Shown piece by piece: positions 27,483 to 35,461 of a DNA stretch of 55,430 bases (position 1 is its first letter; each line of letters starts with the position of its first letter). This DNA comes from Streptomyces rhizoryzae (GTDB taxonomy: Bacteria; Actinomycetota; Actinomycetes; Streptomycetales; Streptomycetaceae). Where the stretch lies: NCBI RefSeq assembly GCF_023155275.1, contig NZ_JALMUV010000051.1, positions 1-55,430 on the forward strand, in the 5' to 3' direction. The notes beneath the pieces were generated by a model. The model was not told the DNA's origin and did no database searches. It saw nothing but the letters and a program-made list of their open reading frames with translations. A program made the translations under genes and the position numbers.

Positions 27483-27498
27483 CTAGAGCGACGCTCAA
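27483..27498 (+). promoter_or_regulatory. Operator-like motif B
   Basis: CTAGAGCGACGCTCAA, the second of three copies of the motif in the divergent control region. Confidence 0.55.
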
Positions 27499-27532
27499 TA
27501 TGAAGCACGCTTGGGGCCTAGGTCAATGGTTT

Positions 27533-27549
27533 CGGAATGATGAATTCCG
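27533..27549. promoter_or_regulatory. Additional short palindrome in the control region
   Basis: CGGAAT-GATGA-ATTCCG, a perfect 6-bp inverted repeat between motifs B and C. It could bind a second regulator. Confidence 0.35.
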
Positions 27550-27551
27550 AG

Positions 27552-27567
27552 TTAGAGTGATGCTCAA
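27552..27567 (+). promoter_or_regulatory. Operator-like motif C
   Basis: TTAGAGTGATGCTCAA ends 24 nt before the urease gamma/beta start codon. A repressor bound here would block that transcript. Confidence 0.6.
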
Positions 27568-27591
27568 TCCAGAGCGGGAGGAAGGGACGGG

Positions 27592-28299
27592 ATGCGGCTC
27601 ACCCCCACAGAACGCGACCGGCTGCTGCTGTTCGGCGCGGCCGAGCTGGCCCGGGCGCGCCGGGCCCGCGGACTGAAGCTGAATGTGCCCGAGGCGACCG
27701 CGTTGATCGCGGACACAGTCTGCGAGGCGGCGCGGGACGGGCGCCGCCTCGCTTCGGCCATCGAGGCGGCCCGCAGCGTGCTCGGACCCGACGACGTGCT
27801 GCCCGGGGTGGCCGACGTCGTCACCGAGGTGCACGTGGAGGCCGTCTTCGACGACGGCTCCCGCCTCGCGGTGGTCACCGACCCGATCGGCGGCGGCGGT
27901 CTGGGGGAGGAGGGGCCGGGCGCCCTGCTGCCGGCCCCCATGCACACCGACCCCGAGCCCGATGTCCGGCTGACGGTCACCAACACCGCGGTGGTGCCGG
28001 TCAGCGTCACGTCCCACTTCCACTTCTTCGAGGCCAACCCGCGCCTGGACTTCGACCGCGAGCGCGCCTACGGCATGCGGCTCGCCGTCCCCGCCGGGTC
28101 CTCCGTGCGCTTCGGCCCGGGGGAGAGCCACCAGGTCGGGCTGGTGCCGATCGGCGGCGAGCGTGTCGCGATCGGCTTCGCCGGCCTGGTGGACGGGCCG
28201 CTGGACGCGCCCGGCGCGAAGCGGGAAGCGCTGCGCAGGGCGGCCGCCTGCGGCTACCTCGGCGTGGCGGACACCACGGACCAGGAGGTCGAGAGATGA
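27592..28299 (+). CDS. ureAB: Fused urease gamma and beta subunit
   Basis: A 235-aa protein that joins UreA (residues 1 to about 100, MRLTPTERDRLLLFGAAELA) to UreB (about 105-225). The UreB part carries the typical SHFHFFEANPRLDFDRERAYGMRL region around 141-165. Such fusions are known in Helicobacter and some actinobacteria. It provides the structural frame for the catalytic UreC, whose start it overlaps by ATGA (translational coupling). RBS GGGAGGAAGG. No urease accessory genes (ureD, E, F, G) are nearby, so maturation would depend on another locus. Confidence 0.9.
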   Translation: MRLTPTERDRLLLFGAAELARARRARGLKLNVPEATALIADTVCEAARDGRRLASAIEAARSVLGPDDVLPGVADVVTEVHVEAVFDDGSRLAVVTDPIGGGGLGEEGPGALLPAPMHTDPEPDVRLTVTNTAVVPVSVTSHFHFFEANPRLDFDRERAYGMRLAVPAGSSVRFGPGESHQVGLVPIGGERVAIGFAGLVDGPLDAPGAKREALRRAAACGYLGVADTTDQEVER

Positions 28300-30017
28300 G
28301 CCGCCCCGGAGGCCACCCCGTCGAGGCCCGCCGCCTCACGGCGCACGAATACGCCGCCACCCACGGCCCGCGGGCCGGCGACCGGGTGGTGCTCGGCGAC
28401 TCCGGACTGGTCGTCCGGGTCGAGTCCGACTCCCAGAAACCCGGCGACGAGTTCCTGGCCGGCTTCGGCAAGACCGCCCGCGACGGCCTGCACCTCAAGG
28501 CCGCGTCGCTGCGCGAGACCTGCGACGTGGTGATCAGCAACGTGCTGGTCATCGACGCGGTCCAGGGCATCCGCAAGACGTCCATCGGCATCCGCGAGGG
28601 CCGCATCCACGCCATCGGGCGGGCCGGCAACCCCGACACCCTCGACGGGGTCGAGGTCGTGGTCGGCACCGGCACCTCGATCGTCTCCGGCGAAGGCATG
28701 ATCGCCACCGCGGGTGCCGTGGACACCCACGTCCACCTGCTCTCCCCGCGGGTGATGGAAGCCTCGCTGGCCTCCGGTGTCACCACCCTCATCGGCCAGG
28801 AGTTCGGCCCGGTCTGGGGCGTCGGCGTCAACTCGCCCTGGGCGCTGCGCCACGCCTTCAGCGCCTTCGACGCCTGGCCGGTCAACATCGGCTTCCTGGG
28901 CCGCGGTTCGTCCTCCGGTGAGGCGCCGCTGGTCGAGGCGCTGGCCGAGGGCGGCGCCCTGGGCTTCAAGGTCCACGAGGACATGGGCGCGCACGCCCGC
29001 GCCCTGGACACCGCGCTGCGGGTCGCCGAGGAGCACGACGTCCAGGTGGCGCTGCACAGCGACGGCCTCAACGAGTGCCTCACCGTCGAGGACACCCTGC
29101 GGGTGCTGGACGGCCGGACCATCCACGCCTTCCACATCGAGGGCTGCGGCGGCGGGCACGTCCCCAACGTCCTGAAGATGGCCGGCGTGCCCAACGTCAT
29201 CGGCTCCTCCACCAACCCCACCCTCCCCTTCGGGCGGGACGCGGTCGCCGAGCACTACGGCATGATCGTCTCGGTTCACGACCTGAAGACCGACCTGCCC
29301 GGCGACGCCGCGATGGCCCGGGACCGCATCCGGGCCGGCACGATGGGCGCCGAGGACGTCCTGCACGACCTCGGGGCGATCGGCATCACCTCCTCCGACG
29401 CCCAGGGCATGGGCCGGGCCGGTGAGACCGTCCGCCGCACCTTCGCGATGGCCGGCAAGATGAAGGCCGAACTCGGGCCGATGGAGGGCGACGGCGCGCA
29501 CGACGACAACGCCCGCGTGCTGCGCTACATCGCCAAGCTCACCATCAACCCCGCCATCGCCCACGGCCTCGCGCACGAGATCGGGTCGATCGAGGTCGGC
29601 AAGATGGCGGACATCGTGCTGTGGAAGCCGCAGTTCTTCGGCGCCAAACCGCAGCTGGTGCTCAAGTCCGGCTTCCCCGCGTACGGCGTCACCGGCGACC
29701 CCAACGCCGCCACCGACACCTGCGAACCCCTGGTGCTGGGCCCGCAGTTCGGCGCGCACGGCGCCACCCCGGCGGAGATCTCGGTGGCCTTCGTCGCCGG
29801 CGCCGCACTCGCCCAGGGCAACGACACGATGCCCACCCGCCGGCGCCGGGTCGCCGTCCGCGGCACCCGCGGCATCGGCCCCCGCGATCTGATCCACAAC
29901 GCCCGGGTCGGCGACGTCCAGGTCGACGAGCGCACCGGCCTGGTCACCCTCGACGGCGACCCGATGCGGTCCGAACCGGCCGACACCGTCTCGCTGTCCA
30001 GGCTCTACTTCCTCTGA
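28296..30017 (+). CDS. ureC: Urease alpha-subunit homologue lacking the flap cysteine
   Basis: A 573-aa amidohydrolase-fold protein of the urease alpha family. Compared from memory with Klebsiella UreC, the nickel ligands are present: His145 and His147 (DTHVH), the carbamylated Lys225 (GFKVHED), His254 (ALHSDGLNE), His280 (AFHIEG) and the Asp in SSDAQ. The flap motif normally reading V-C-H-H-L-D is S-V-H-D-L-K, so Cys319 is replaced by Val327 while the general acid His320 is kept as His328. The loop after SGVTTLIG is shorter than in urease. It could be a divergent urease with altered kinetics or act on another ureido compound. It is transcribed with ureAB and precedes agmatine deiminase. Confidence 0.85.
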   Translation: MSRPGGHPVEARRLTAHEYAATHGPRAGDRVVLGDSGLVVRVESDSQKPGDEFLAGFGKTARDGLHLKAASLRETCDVVISNVLVIDAVQGIRKTSIGIREGRIHAIGRAGNPDTLDGVEVVVGTGTSIVSGEGMIATAGAVDTHVHLLSPRVMEASLASGVTTLIGQEFGPVWGVGVNSPWALRHAFSAFDAWPVNIGFLGRGSSSGEAPLVEALAEGGALGFKVHEDMGAHARALDTALRVAEEHDVQVALHSDGLNECLTVEDTLRVLDGRTIHAFHIEGCGGGHVPNVLKMAGVPNVIGSSTNPTLPFGRDAVAEHYGMIVSVHDLKTDLPGDAAMARDRIRAGTMGAEDVLHDLGAIGITSSDAQGMGRAGETVRRTFAMAGKMKAELGPMEGDGAHDDNARVLRYIAKLTINPAIAHGLAHEIGSIEVGKMADIVLWKPQFFGAKPQLVLKSGFPAYGVTGDPNAATDTCEPLVLGPQFGAHGATPAEISVAFVAGAALAQGNDTMPTRRRRVAVRGTRGIGPRDLIHNARVGDVQVDERTGLVTLDGDPMRSEPADTVSLSRLYFL

Positions 30018-30141
30018 CGGCACCCGGCCGGCGGACCGGCCGCCGCCGCGACCCCCTTCGCGGCGGCGCCGGCCCGCCCGCTCCGCCGCCCCACCCCCCC
30101 GTACACGGCGCCCCGCGCACCCCAGGACCCGAGGATCCCGT

Positions 30142-31182
30142 ATGAACACCCCCGCCGCCGACGGCTTCCGCATGCCCCCCGAGTGGGCCCCGCACGAGCG
30201 CACCTGGATGGCCTGGCCCGGCCCCAACTTCACCTTCGGTGCCGAGGGCGAGGAGTCGCTCGCCGAGGCCCGCCGCGCCTGGGCCGCCGTCGCCCGCGCG
30301 GTGCGGCAGTACGAGCCGGTGACCGTGGTCGCCGGCCCCGGCCAGCTGGAAGGCGCCCGCGCCCTGCTCGGCGACGCGGTCGAGCTGGTCGAGCGCCCCC
30401 TCGACGACGCCTGGATGCGCGACATCGGCCCCACCTTCCTCACCAACGGCCAGGGTGAACTGGCCGCCGTGGACTGGGTGTTCAACGGCTGGGGAGCCCA
30501 GGAGTGGGCCGCCTGGGACCGCGACGCGAAGACGGCCGAGCAGGTCGCCCAGCTCGCCGGCGCCCGCCGCTACGCCACCTGGCTGGTCAACGAGGGCGGC
30601 GGCATCCACGTCGACGGCGAGGGCACCGTCCTGCTCACCGAGACCGTCCAGCTCGACCCGGGCCGCAACCCCGGCCGCAGCAAGGAGGACGTCGAGGCCG
30701 AGATCCACGCCCACCTCGGCACCACCAAGGCGATCTGGCTGCCGCGCGGCCTGTACGCCGACTACGGCCAGTTCGGCACCCGCGGCCACGTGGACATCGT
30801 CGCCGCCTTCGCCCGCCCCGGCGTGGTGATGGTCCACACCCAGCCCGACCCCGACCACCCCGACCACGCGATCTGCAACGAGATCGCCAAGCTGCTGCGC
30901 GCCGCCACCGACGCCCGCGGCCGGCAGCTGGAGGTCGTCGAGATCCCGGCCCCGACCGTCATCGAGGAGAACGGCGAGCTGGTCGACTACTCCTACATCA
31001 ACCACCTCCAGTGCAACGGCGGCATCGTGCTGTGCGCCTTCGACGACCCGCGGGACGAGGAGGCGGCCGCGCTCTTCCGCCGGCTGTTCCCCGGCCGCAC
31101 CGTCACCCTGGTGGACGCCCGTACGATCTTCGCAGCGGGTGGCGGTATCCACTGCATCACCCAGCAGCAGCCCAAGGTCTGA
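30142..31182 (+). CDS. aguA: Agmatine deiminase
   Basis: A 346-aa guanidino-modifying enzyme of the peptidylarginine-deiminase-like family. It converts agmatine to N-carbamoylputrescine and ammonia. Motifs: DAWMRDIGPTF (near 88), the Glu in NEGGGIHVDGEG (about 150), HVD in RGHVDIVAAF (about 215) and the nucleophile Cys338 in GGGIHCITQQQP. The start has GGATCCC upstream and is 124 bp after ureC. No N-carbamoylputrescine amidohydrolase (aguB) is in the window. That makes the neighbouring urease-like enzyme a candidate for handling the ureido product (inference). Confidence 0.92.
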   Translation: MNTPAADGFRMPPEWAPHERTWMAWPGPNFTFGAEGEESLAEARRAWAAVARAVRQYEPVTVVAGPGQLEGARALLGDAVELVERPLDDAWMRDIGPTFLTNGQGELAAVDWVFNGWGAQEWAAWDRDAKTAEQVAQLAGARRYATWLVNEGGGIHVDGEGTVLLTETVQLDPGRNPGRSKEDVEAEIHAHLGTTKAIWLPRGLYADYGQFGTRGHVDIVAAFARPGVVMVHTQPDPDHPDHAICNEIAKLLRAATDARGRQLEVVEIPAPTVIEENGELVDYSYINHLQCNGGIVLCAFDDPRDEEAAALFRRLFPGRTVTLVDARTIFAAGGGIHCITQQQPKV

Positions 31183-31216
31183 CCCACCAGGCCCGTCCCG
31201 TCCCCCGGAGGTCCCC

Positions 31217-31834
31217 GTGCCCGGTCCCGTACGCCGTCCCCGGCGGCGGCTCAACCAGCCGCGCGAGCAGGTCCTCGCCGCGGCGATGGCCACCATCGCC
31301 GCCGAGGGACTGGACCGGCTGACCATGGCGGGACTGGGCCGCGAGGTCGGCATGAGCAGCGGCCACATCCTCTACTACTTCGGTACGAAGGACGAGCTGC
31401 TGCTCCAGACCCTCCAGTGGAGCGAGGAGCAGCTCGGCGCCGAGCGCCGGGCCGCCCTCGCCCGCCGGGTCTCCGCCCGCGAACGGCTCGACGCCCTGGT
31501 CGACCTCTACCTCCCGCAAGGCCACCGCGACCCGCGCTGGACGCTGTGGCTGGAGGTCTGGGTGCGCTCCCAGAACGCCGACGACGAGACCCGCGAGCGC
31601 CAGCTCGACCTGGAGCTGGCCTGGCACCGCGACCTGGTCGCCCTGCTGGTCGAGGGCGCCTCGTCCGGTGAGTTCCGGGCCGTCGACGCCGAGCGCTTCG
31701 CGCGCCGCACCCGCGCCCTGCTCGACGGCTTCGGCACCCACCTGGTCGTCGGCCTGCCCGGCACCGACCGCGAACAGGCCCGCCGGGAGGTCCGGGACTT
31801 CCTGGACGAAGCGCTGATGCCGCCCGCGGACTGA
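31217..31834 (+). CDS. TetR-family transcriptional regulator
   Basis: A 205-aa repressor-type protein. The N-terminal helix-turn-helix spans about residues 18-62 (TMAGLGREVGMSSGHILYYF), and the C-terminal ligand domain looks like the BetI group. GTG start with CGGAGG upstream. It lies 34 bp after agmatine deiminase, in the same operon, and is the natural candidate to bind the repeated 16-bp motif at 27444-27567 and autoregulate the cluster. The ligand is unknown; a polyamine, guanidino or ureido compound would fit. Confidence 0.9.
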   Translation: MPGPVRRPRRRLNQPREQVLAAAMATIAAEGLDRLTMAGLGREVGMSSGHILYYFGTKDELLLQTLQWSEEQLGAERRAALARRVSARERLDALVDLYLPQGHRDPRWTLWLEVWVRSQNADDETRERQLDLELAWHRDLVALLVEGASSGEFRAVDAERFARRTRALLDGFGTHLVVGLPGTDREQARREVRDFLDEALMPPAD

Positions 31835-31982
31835 CCGCCCGCGCCCACCGCCCGGACACCCGCCCGACCCCGTCCGGCGCCCGGCGCGCGCCCCGTTCCG
31901 TGACCGCAACGCACGCAAGTACGCGGGATCGTTGCCGCGCGCCCCTTGCCGACCGGCCCGCTCTCGGCGACCGTGATCGGCT

Positions 31983-33299
31983 ATGGGACGTCAGCAATGG
32001 AAGAAGATCTGGGTCGGCTCGGCCGGCAACATGGTCGAGTGGTTCGACTGGTTCGTCTACGCCAGTTTCGCGGTGTACTTCGCCGACGCGTTCTTCCCCA
32101 AGGGGAACGACACCGCCAACCTCATGAACACCATGGGGATCTTCGCGGTCGGCTTCTTCATGCGCCCGGTCGGCGGCTGGCTGCTCGGCCGGGTCGGCGA
32201 CCGCCGGGGCCGCAAGGCCGCGCTCACCCTGACCGTGACCCTGATGTCCGCCTCGGCCGTCCTGATCGCGGCCGCCCCCACCTACGCGACCGCCGGGTAC
32301 GGCGGGATCGCCGTCCTGCTGGTGGCCCGGATGCTCCAGGGGCTCTCGGTCGGCGGGGAGTACGCGGCCAGCGCCACCTACCTCACCGAGGCGTCCGCGC
32401 CCGACCGCCGCGGCTTCGCCTCCAGCTTCCAGTACGTGTCGATGACCGCCGGGCAGCTGCTCGGCCTGGGCCTCCAGATCGTCCTCCAGCGCAGCATGTC
32501 CGAGCAGGCGCTGCACAGCTGGGCCTGGCGGATCCCGTTCATCGTCGGCGCGCTGGGCGCCGGGATCGTCTTCTACCTGCGCCGCTCCATGCTGGAGACC
32601 GAGGTCTACGCCGACGACGACCACGCCCGGGCCGACCCCGACCGCGGCACCATGAAGGCGCTGTGGGCGCACAAGCGCGAGGCGTTCCTGGTCATCGCGC
32701 TCACCATGGGCGGCACCGTCGCGTACTACACGTACACCACCTACCTCACCAAGTACCTCTCCGGCACCGCCGGGCTGTCCAAGCCCACCGCCTCCCTGGT
32801 GAGCTTCTGCGCGCTGTTCCTCTTCATGTGCCTCCAGCCGCTGGCCGGCCGGCTGTCCGACCGGATCGGCCGCCGCCCGCTGCTGATCACCTTCGCCCTC
32901 GGCTCGACCTTCCTGACCGTGCCGATCATGACGCTGCTCCGGCACGCCGGCAGCTTCTGGCCGGCCCTGGGCCTGTCCCTGCTGGCCCTGGTCGTGGTCA
33001 CCGGCTACACCTCGATCAACGCCTGTGTGAAGGCCGAGCTGTTCCCCACCGGCATCCGCGCGCTGGGCGTCGCCCTGCCGTACGCCATCGCCAACGCGCT
33101 GTTCGGCGGCACCGCCGAGTACGTCGCCCTGTGGTTCAAGAACGGCGGTATCGAGTCCGGGTATTACTGGTACGTCTCCGGCTGCGCGGCGGTCTCGCTG
33201 ATCGTCTACCTGACGATGCGGGAGACCCGGACCATCGACCTCAACCGCGTCGGGAAGGGGACCGGCGACGGCACCGCCGAGCGCGTGCTCGCATCCTGA
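31983..33299 (+). CDS. MFS transporter, metabolite:H+ symporter (MHS) family
   Basis: A 438-aa membrane protein with 12 predicted segments, resembling KgtP/ProP-type symporters for organic acids, betaines and similar solutes. The loop signatures GRVGDRRGRKAAL (after TM2) and GRLSDRIGRRPLL (after TM8) are typical of MFS proteins, as is LVARMLQGLSVGGEYAAS. No clear ribosome site before ATG 31983. It follows the TetR gene by 148 bp and may belong to the same regulon; its substrate cannot be deduced. Confidence 0.88.
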   Translation: MGRQQWKKIWVGSAGNMVEWFDWFVYASFAVYFADAFFPKGNDTANLMNTMGIFAVGFFMRPVGGWLLGRVGDRRGRKAALTLTVTLMSASAVLIAAAPTYATAGYGGIAVLLVARMLQGLSVGGEYAASATYLTEASAPDRRGFASSFQYVSMTAGQLLGLGLQIVLQRSMSEQALHSWAWRIPFIVGALGAGIVFYLRRSMLETEVYADDDHARADPDRGTMKALWAHKREAFLVIALTMGGTVAYYTYTTYLTKYLSGTAGLSKPTASLVSFCALFLFMCLQPLAGRLSDRIGRRPLLITFALGSTFLTVPIMTLLRHAGSFWPALGLSLLALVVVTGYTSINACVKAELFPTGIRALGVALPYAIANALFGGTAEYVALWFKNGGIESGYYWYVSGCAAVSLIVYLTMRETRTIDLNRVGKGTGDGTAERVLAS

Positions 33300-33330
33300 G
33301 ACGAACGGAACGCCGGGGGCGGTCCTGTGC

Positions 33331-33342
33331 CAGACTGCCCCC
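33331..33342 (+). promoter_or_regulatory. Predicted -10 of the cimA leader transcript
   Basis: CAGACT (33331-33336) is one base from TAGACT and stands exactly 6 nt before GTG 33343. The leader ORF has no ribosome site, so a leaderless start is plausible. Confidence 0.4.
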
Positions 33343-33393
33343 GTGCTCTCGTTCGCCATGATTATTGGCAGCAGGCGCGCCGGTCCGCAGTGA
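33343..33393 (+). CDS. cimA leader peptide
   Basis: A 16-residue ORF, VLSFAMIIGSRRAGPQ, with Val, Leu and two consecutive Ile codons (ATT ATT, rare in this genome). An internal ATG at 33358 would give MIIGSRRAGPQ. It lies between the MHS transporter gene and cimA and is followed by an intrinsic terminator with a T-tract. The layout matches ilvB: isoleucine starvation would stall the ribosome and favour read-through into citramalate synthase. Confidence 0.7.
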   Translation: MLSFAMIIGSRRAGPQ

Positions 33394-33473
33394 CCGCCCG
33401 TACGACCCGAGTACGGCGGCCATCGTCGTCCCCGACCCGCGCGCAGACCTCTCGCACCCGCGAGGGGTTTTTT
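33394..33473 (+). promoter_or_regulatory. cimA attenuator (hairpin and intrinsic terminator)
   Basis: First hairpin CCGTAC (33398-33403) with GTACGG (33411-33416) directly after the leader stop. The terminator stem is CCTCTCG (33448-33454) with CGAGGGG (33461-33467), including one G-U pair, followed by six T (33468-33473). The right arm and T-tract are the same as in the ilvB attenuator. Confidence 0.75.
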
Positions 33474-33578
33474 CGTTTCCGGACCCACCCGTCACCGGAG
33501 GCGGAGCGCGAGGGACCATGGAGGGACGGTGGAACCGGGCATTCCGGTAGACCGAGACCCGACAGGAGCCACACCAGC

Positions 33579-35189
33579 ATGACGGACGCACCCGAAGCCG
33601 CCGTCCCCGACGACTTCCACGTTTTCGACACCACCCTGCGCGACGGCGCGCAGCGCGAGGGCATCAACCTCACCGTCGCCGACAAGCTGACCCTCGCCCG
33701 TCACCTGGACGACTACGGCGTGGGGTTCATCGAGGGCGGCTGGCCCGGCGCCAACCCGCGGGACACCGAGTTCTTCCAGCGCGCCCGCGCGGAGATCGAC
33801 TTCCGGCACGCCCAGCTCGTCGCCTTCGGCGCCACCCGCAAGGCCGGCGTCCGCGTCGAGGACGACCCGCAGGTCGCCGCGCTCCTGGACTCCGGCGCCC
33901 CGGTCGTCACGCTGGTCGCCAAGTCCCACGTCCGCCACGTCGAACTGGCCCTGCGCACCACGCCCGAGGAGAACCTCGCGATGGTCCGGGACACCGTCGC
34001 CCACCTGCGCGCCCACGGCCGCCGGGTCTTCCTCGACTGCGAGCACTTCTTCGAGGGCTACGCGCTGGACGCCGGCTACGCCAAGGAGGTCGTGCGCACC
34101 GCGTACGAGGCCGGCGCCGATGTGGTGGTGCTCTGCGACACCAACGGCGGGATGCTCCCGGCCCAGGTCTCGGCCGTGGTCCGCACCGTCCTCGCGGACA
34201 CCGGCGCCCGGCTCGGCATCCACGCCCAGGACGACACCGGCTGCGCGGTCGCCAACACCCTGGCCGCGGTGGACGCCGGCGCCACCCACGTCCAGTGCAC
34301 CGCCAACGGCTACGGCGAACGGGTCGGCAACTCCAACCTCTTCCCGGTCGTCGCCGCGCTGGAGCTGAAGTACGGGCGCCCGGTCCTGCCGCCCGGCAAG
34401 CTCGCCGAGACCACCCGGATCTCGCACGCCATCGCCGAGGTCGTCAACCTCACCCCCTCCACCCACCAGCCCTACGTCGGGGTCTCCGCGTTCGCCCACA
34501 AGGCCGGGCTGCACGCCTCCGCGATCAAGGTGGACCCCGACCTCTACCAGCACATCGACCCCGCCCTGGTCGGCAACAGCATGCGGATGCTGGTCTCCGA
34601 CATGGCCGGCCGGGCCTCCATCGAGCTCAAGGGCAAGGAACTCGGCATCGACCTCGGCGGCGACCGCGAGCTGGTCGGCCGGGTCGTCGAGCGGGTCAAG
34701 GAACGCGAACTGGCCGGCTACACCTACGAGGCCGCCGACGCCTCGTTCGAGCTGCTGCTCCGCGAGGAGGTGGGCGGCGCGCCGCTGCGCTACTTCACCG
34801 TCGAGTCCTGGCGCGCCATCGTCGAGGACCGCCCCGACGGCACCCACGCCAACGAGGCGACCGTCAAGCTCTGGGCCAAGGGCGAGCGGATCGTCGCCAC
34901 CGCCGAGGGCAACGGCCCGGTCAACGCGCTGGACCGGGCGCTGCGGGTGGCGCTGGAGCGGATCTACCCGCAGCTGGCCACGATGGAGCTGGTGGACTAC
35001 CGGGTCCGCATCCTGGAGGGCGCCCTGGGCACCGGCTCGATCACCCGCGTGCTGGTCTCCACCAGCGACGGCCGCGGCGAGTGGTCCACGGTCGGTGTCG
35101 CGGAGAACGTCATCGCGGCGTCGTGGCAGGCGCTGGACGACGCGTACGCCTACGGGCTGCTGCGGGCGGGGGTCACGCCGGAGGGGTGA
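33579..35189 (+). CDS. cimA: Citramalate synthase
   Basis: A 536-aa enzyme that joins pyruvate and acetyl-CoA to (R)-citramalate, the threonine-independent route to 2-oxobutyrate for isoleucine. HMGL-like barrel: FDTTLRDGAQREG (residues 15-27), GIHAQDDTGCAVAN and QCTANGYGERVGN near 235. The C-terminal LeuA regulatory domain follows from about 420. It belongs to the TIGR00977 group, which differs from isopropylmalate synthase. RBS ACAGGAG, ATG 33579. The attenuator upstream supports an isoleucine role. The composite repeat follows the gene. Confidence 0.93.
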   Translation: MTDAPEAAVPDDFHVFDTTLRDGAQREGINLTVADKLTLARHLDDYGVGFIEGGWPGANPRDTEFFQRARAEIDFRHAQLVAFGATRKAGVRVEDDPQVAALLDSGAPVVTLVAKSHVRHVELALRTTPEENLAMVRDTVAHLRAHGRRVFLDCEHFFEGYALDAGYAKEVVRTAYEAGADVVVLCDTNGGMLPAQVSAVVRTVLADTGARLGIHAQDDTGCAVANTLAAVDAGATHVQCTANGYGERVGNSNLFPVVAALELKYGRPVLPPGKLAETTRISHAIAEVVNLTPSTHQPYVGVSAFAHKAGLHASAIKVDPDLYQHIDPALVGNSMRMLVSDMAGRASIELKGKELGIDLGGDRELVGRVVERVKERELAGYTYEAADASFELLLREEVGGAPLRYFTVESWRAIVEDRPDGTHANEATVKLWAKGERIVATAEGNGPVNALDRALRVALERIYPQLATMELVDYRVRILEGALGTGSITRVLVSTSDGRGEWSTVGVAENVIAASWQALDDAYAYGLLRAGVTPEG

Positions 35190-35196
35190 GTCGCCC

Positions 35197-35445
35197 GCCC
35201 ACGTTGTCGACTGTCCCGCCGTGGGGGGTGTTTCGGGTGCGCCTGCGGCGCGTTGCGTTTCCGCTGCGCGGGGCTTTCGGGTGCGGTGACGGGCCTGCGG
35301 GGGCGGCATGCCGGACTGCTTCGCTCCACGTCCGGCACACCACCCCCTCCGGCCCGTCCCCTCCCGTGGGTGGGTGGTTGTCCGGGTGGGTGCGTGCGTG
35401 CGTGGTCGACTGCGGGGGTGTTCGGGGCTACGGTCTCGGCACCTG
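35197..35445 (+). repeat. Composite intergenic repeat, copy 2
   Basis: Fills the gap between cimA and the polysaccharide lyase gene. It contains, in the same order and opposite orientation, the modules of copy 1 (1-257). These are the CCCACGTTGTCGACTGTCCC block (35199-35218), the exact 18-mer (35239-35256), the exact 23-mer (35259-35281), CTGCGGGGG, and a GTGGGTGGGTGG tail. A 7-bp hairpin, TGCCGGA/TCCGGCA (35309-35337), is extra here. Confidence 0.75.
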
Positions 35446-35461
35446 ACACGTGGGAGGCCGT

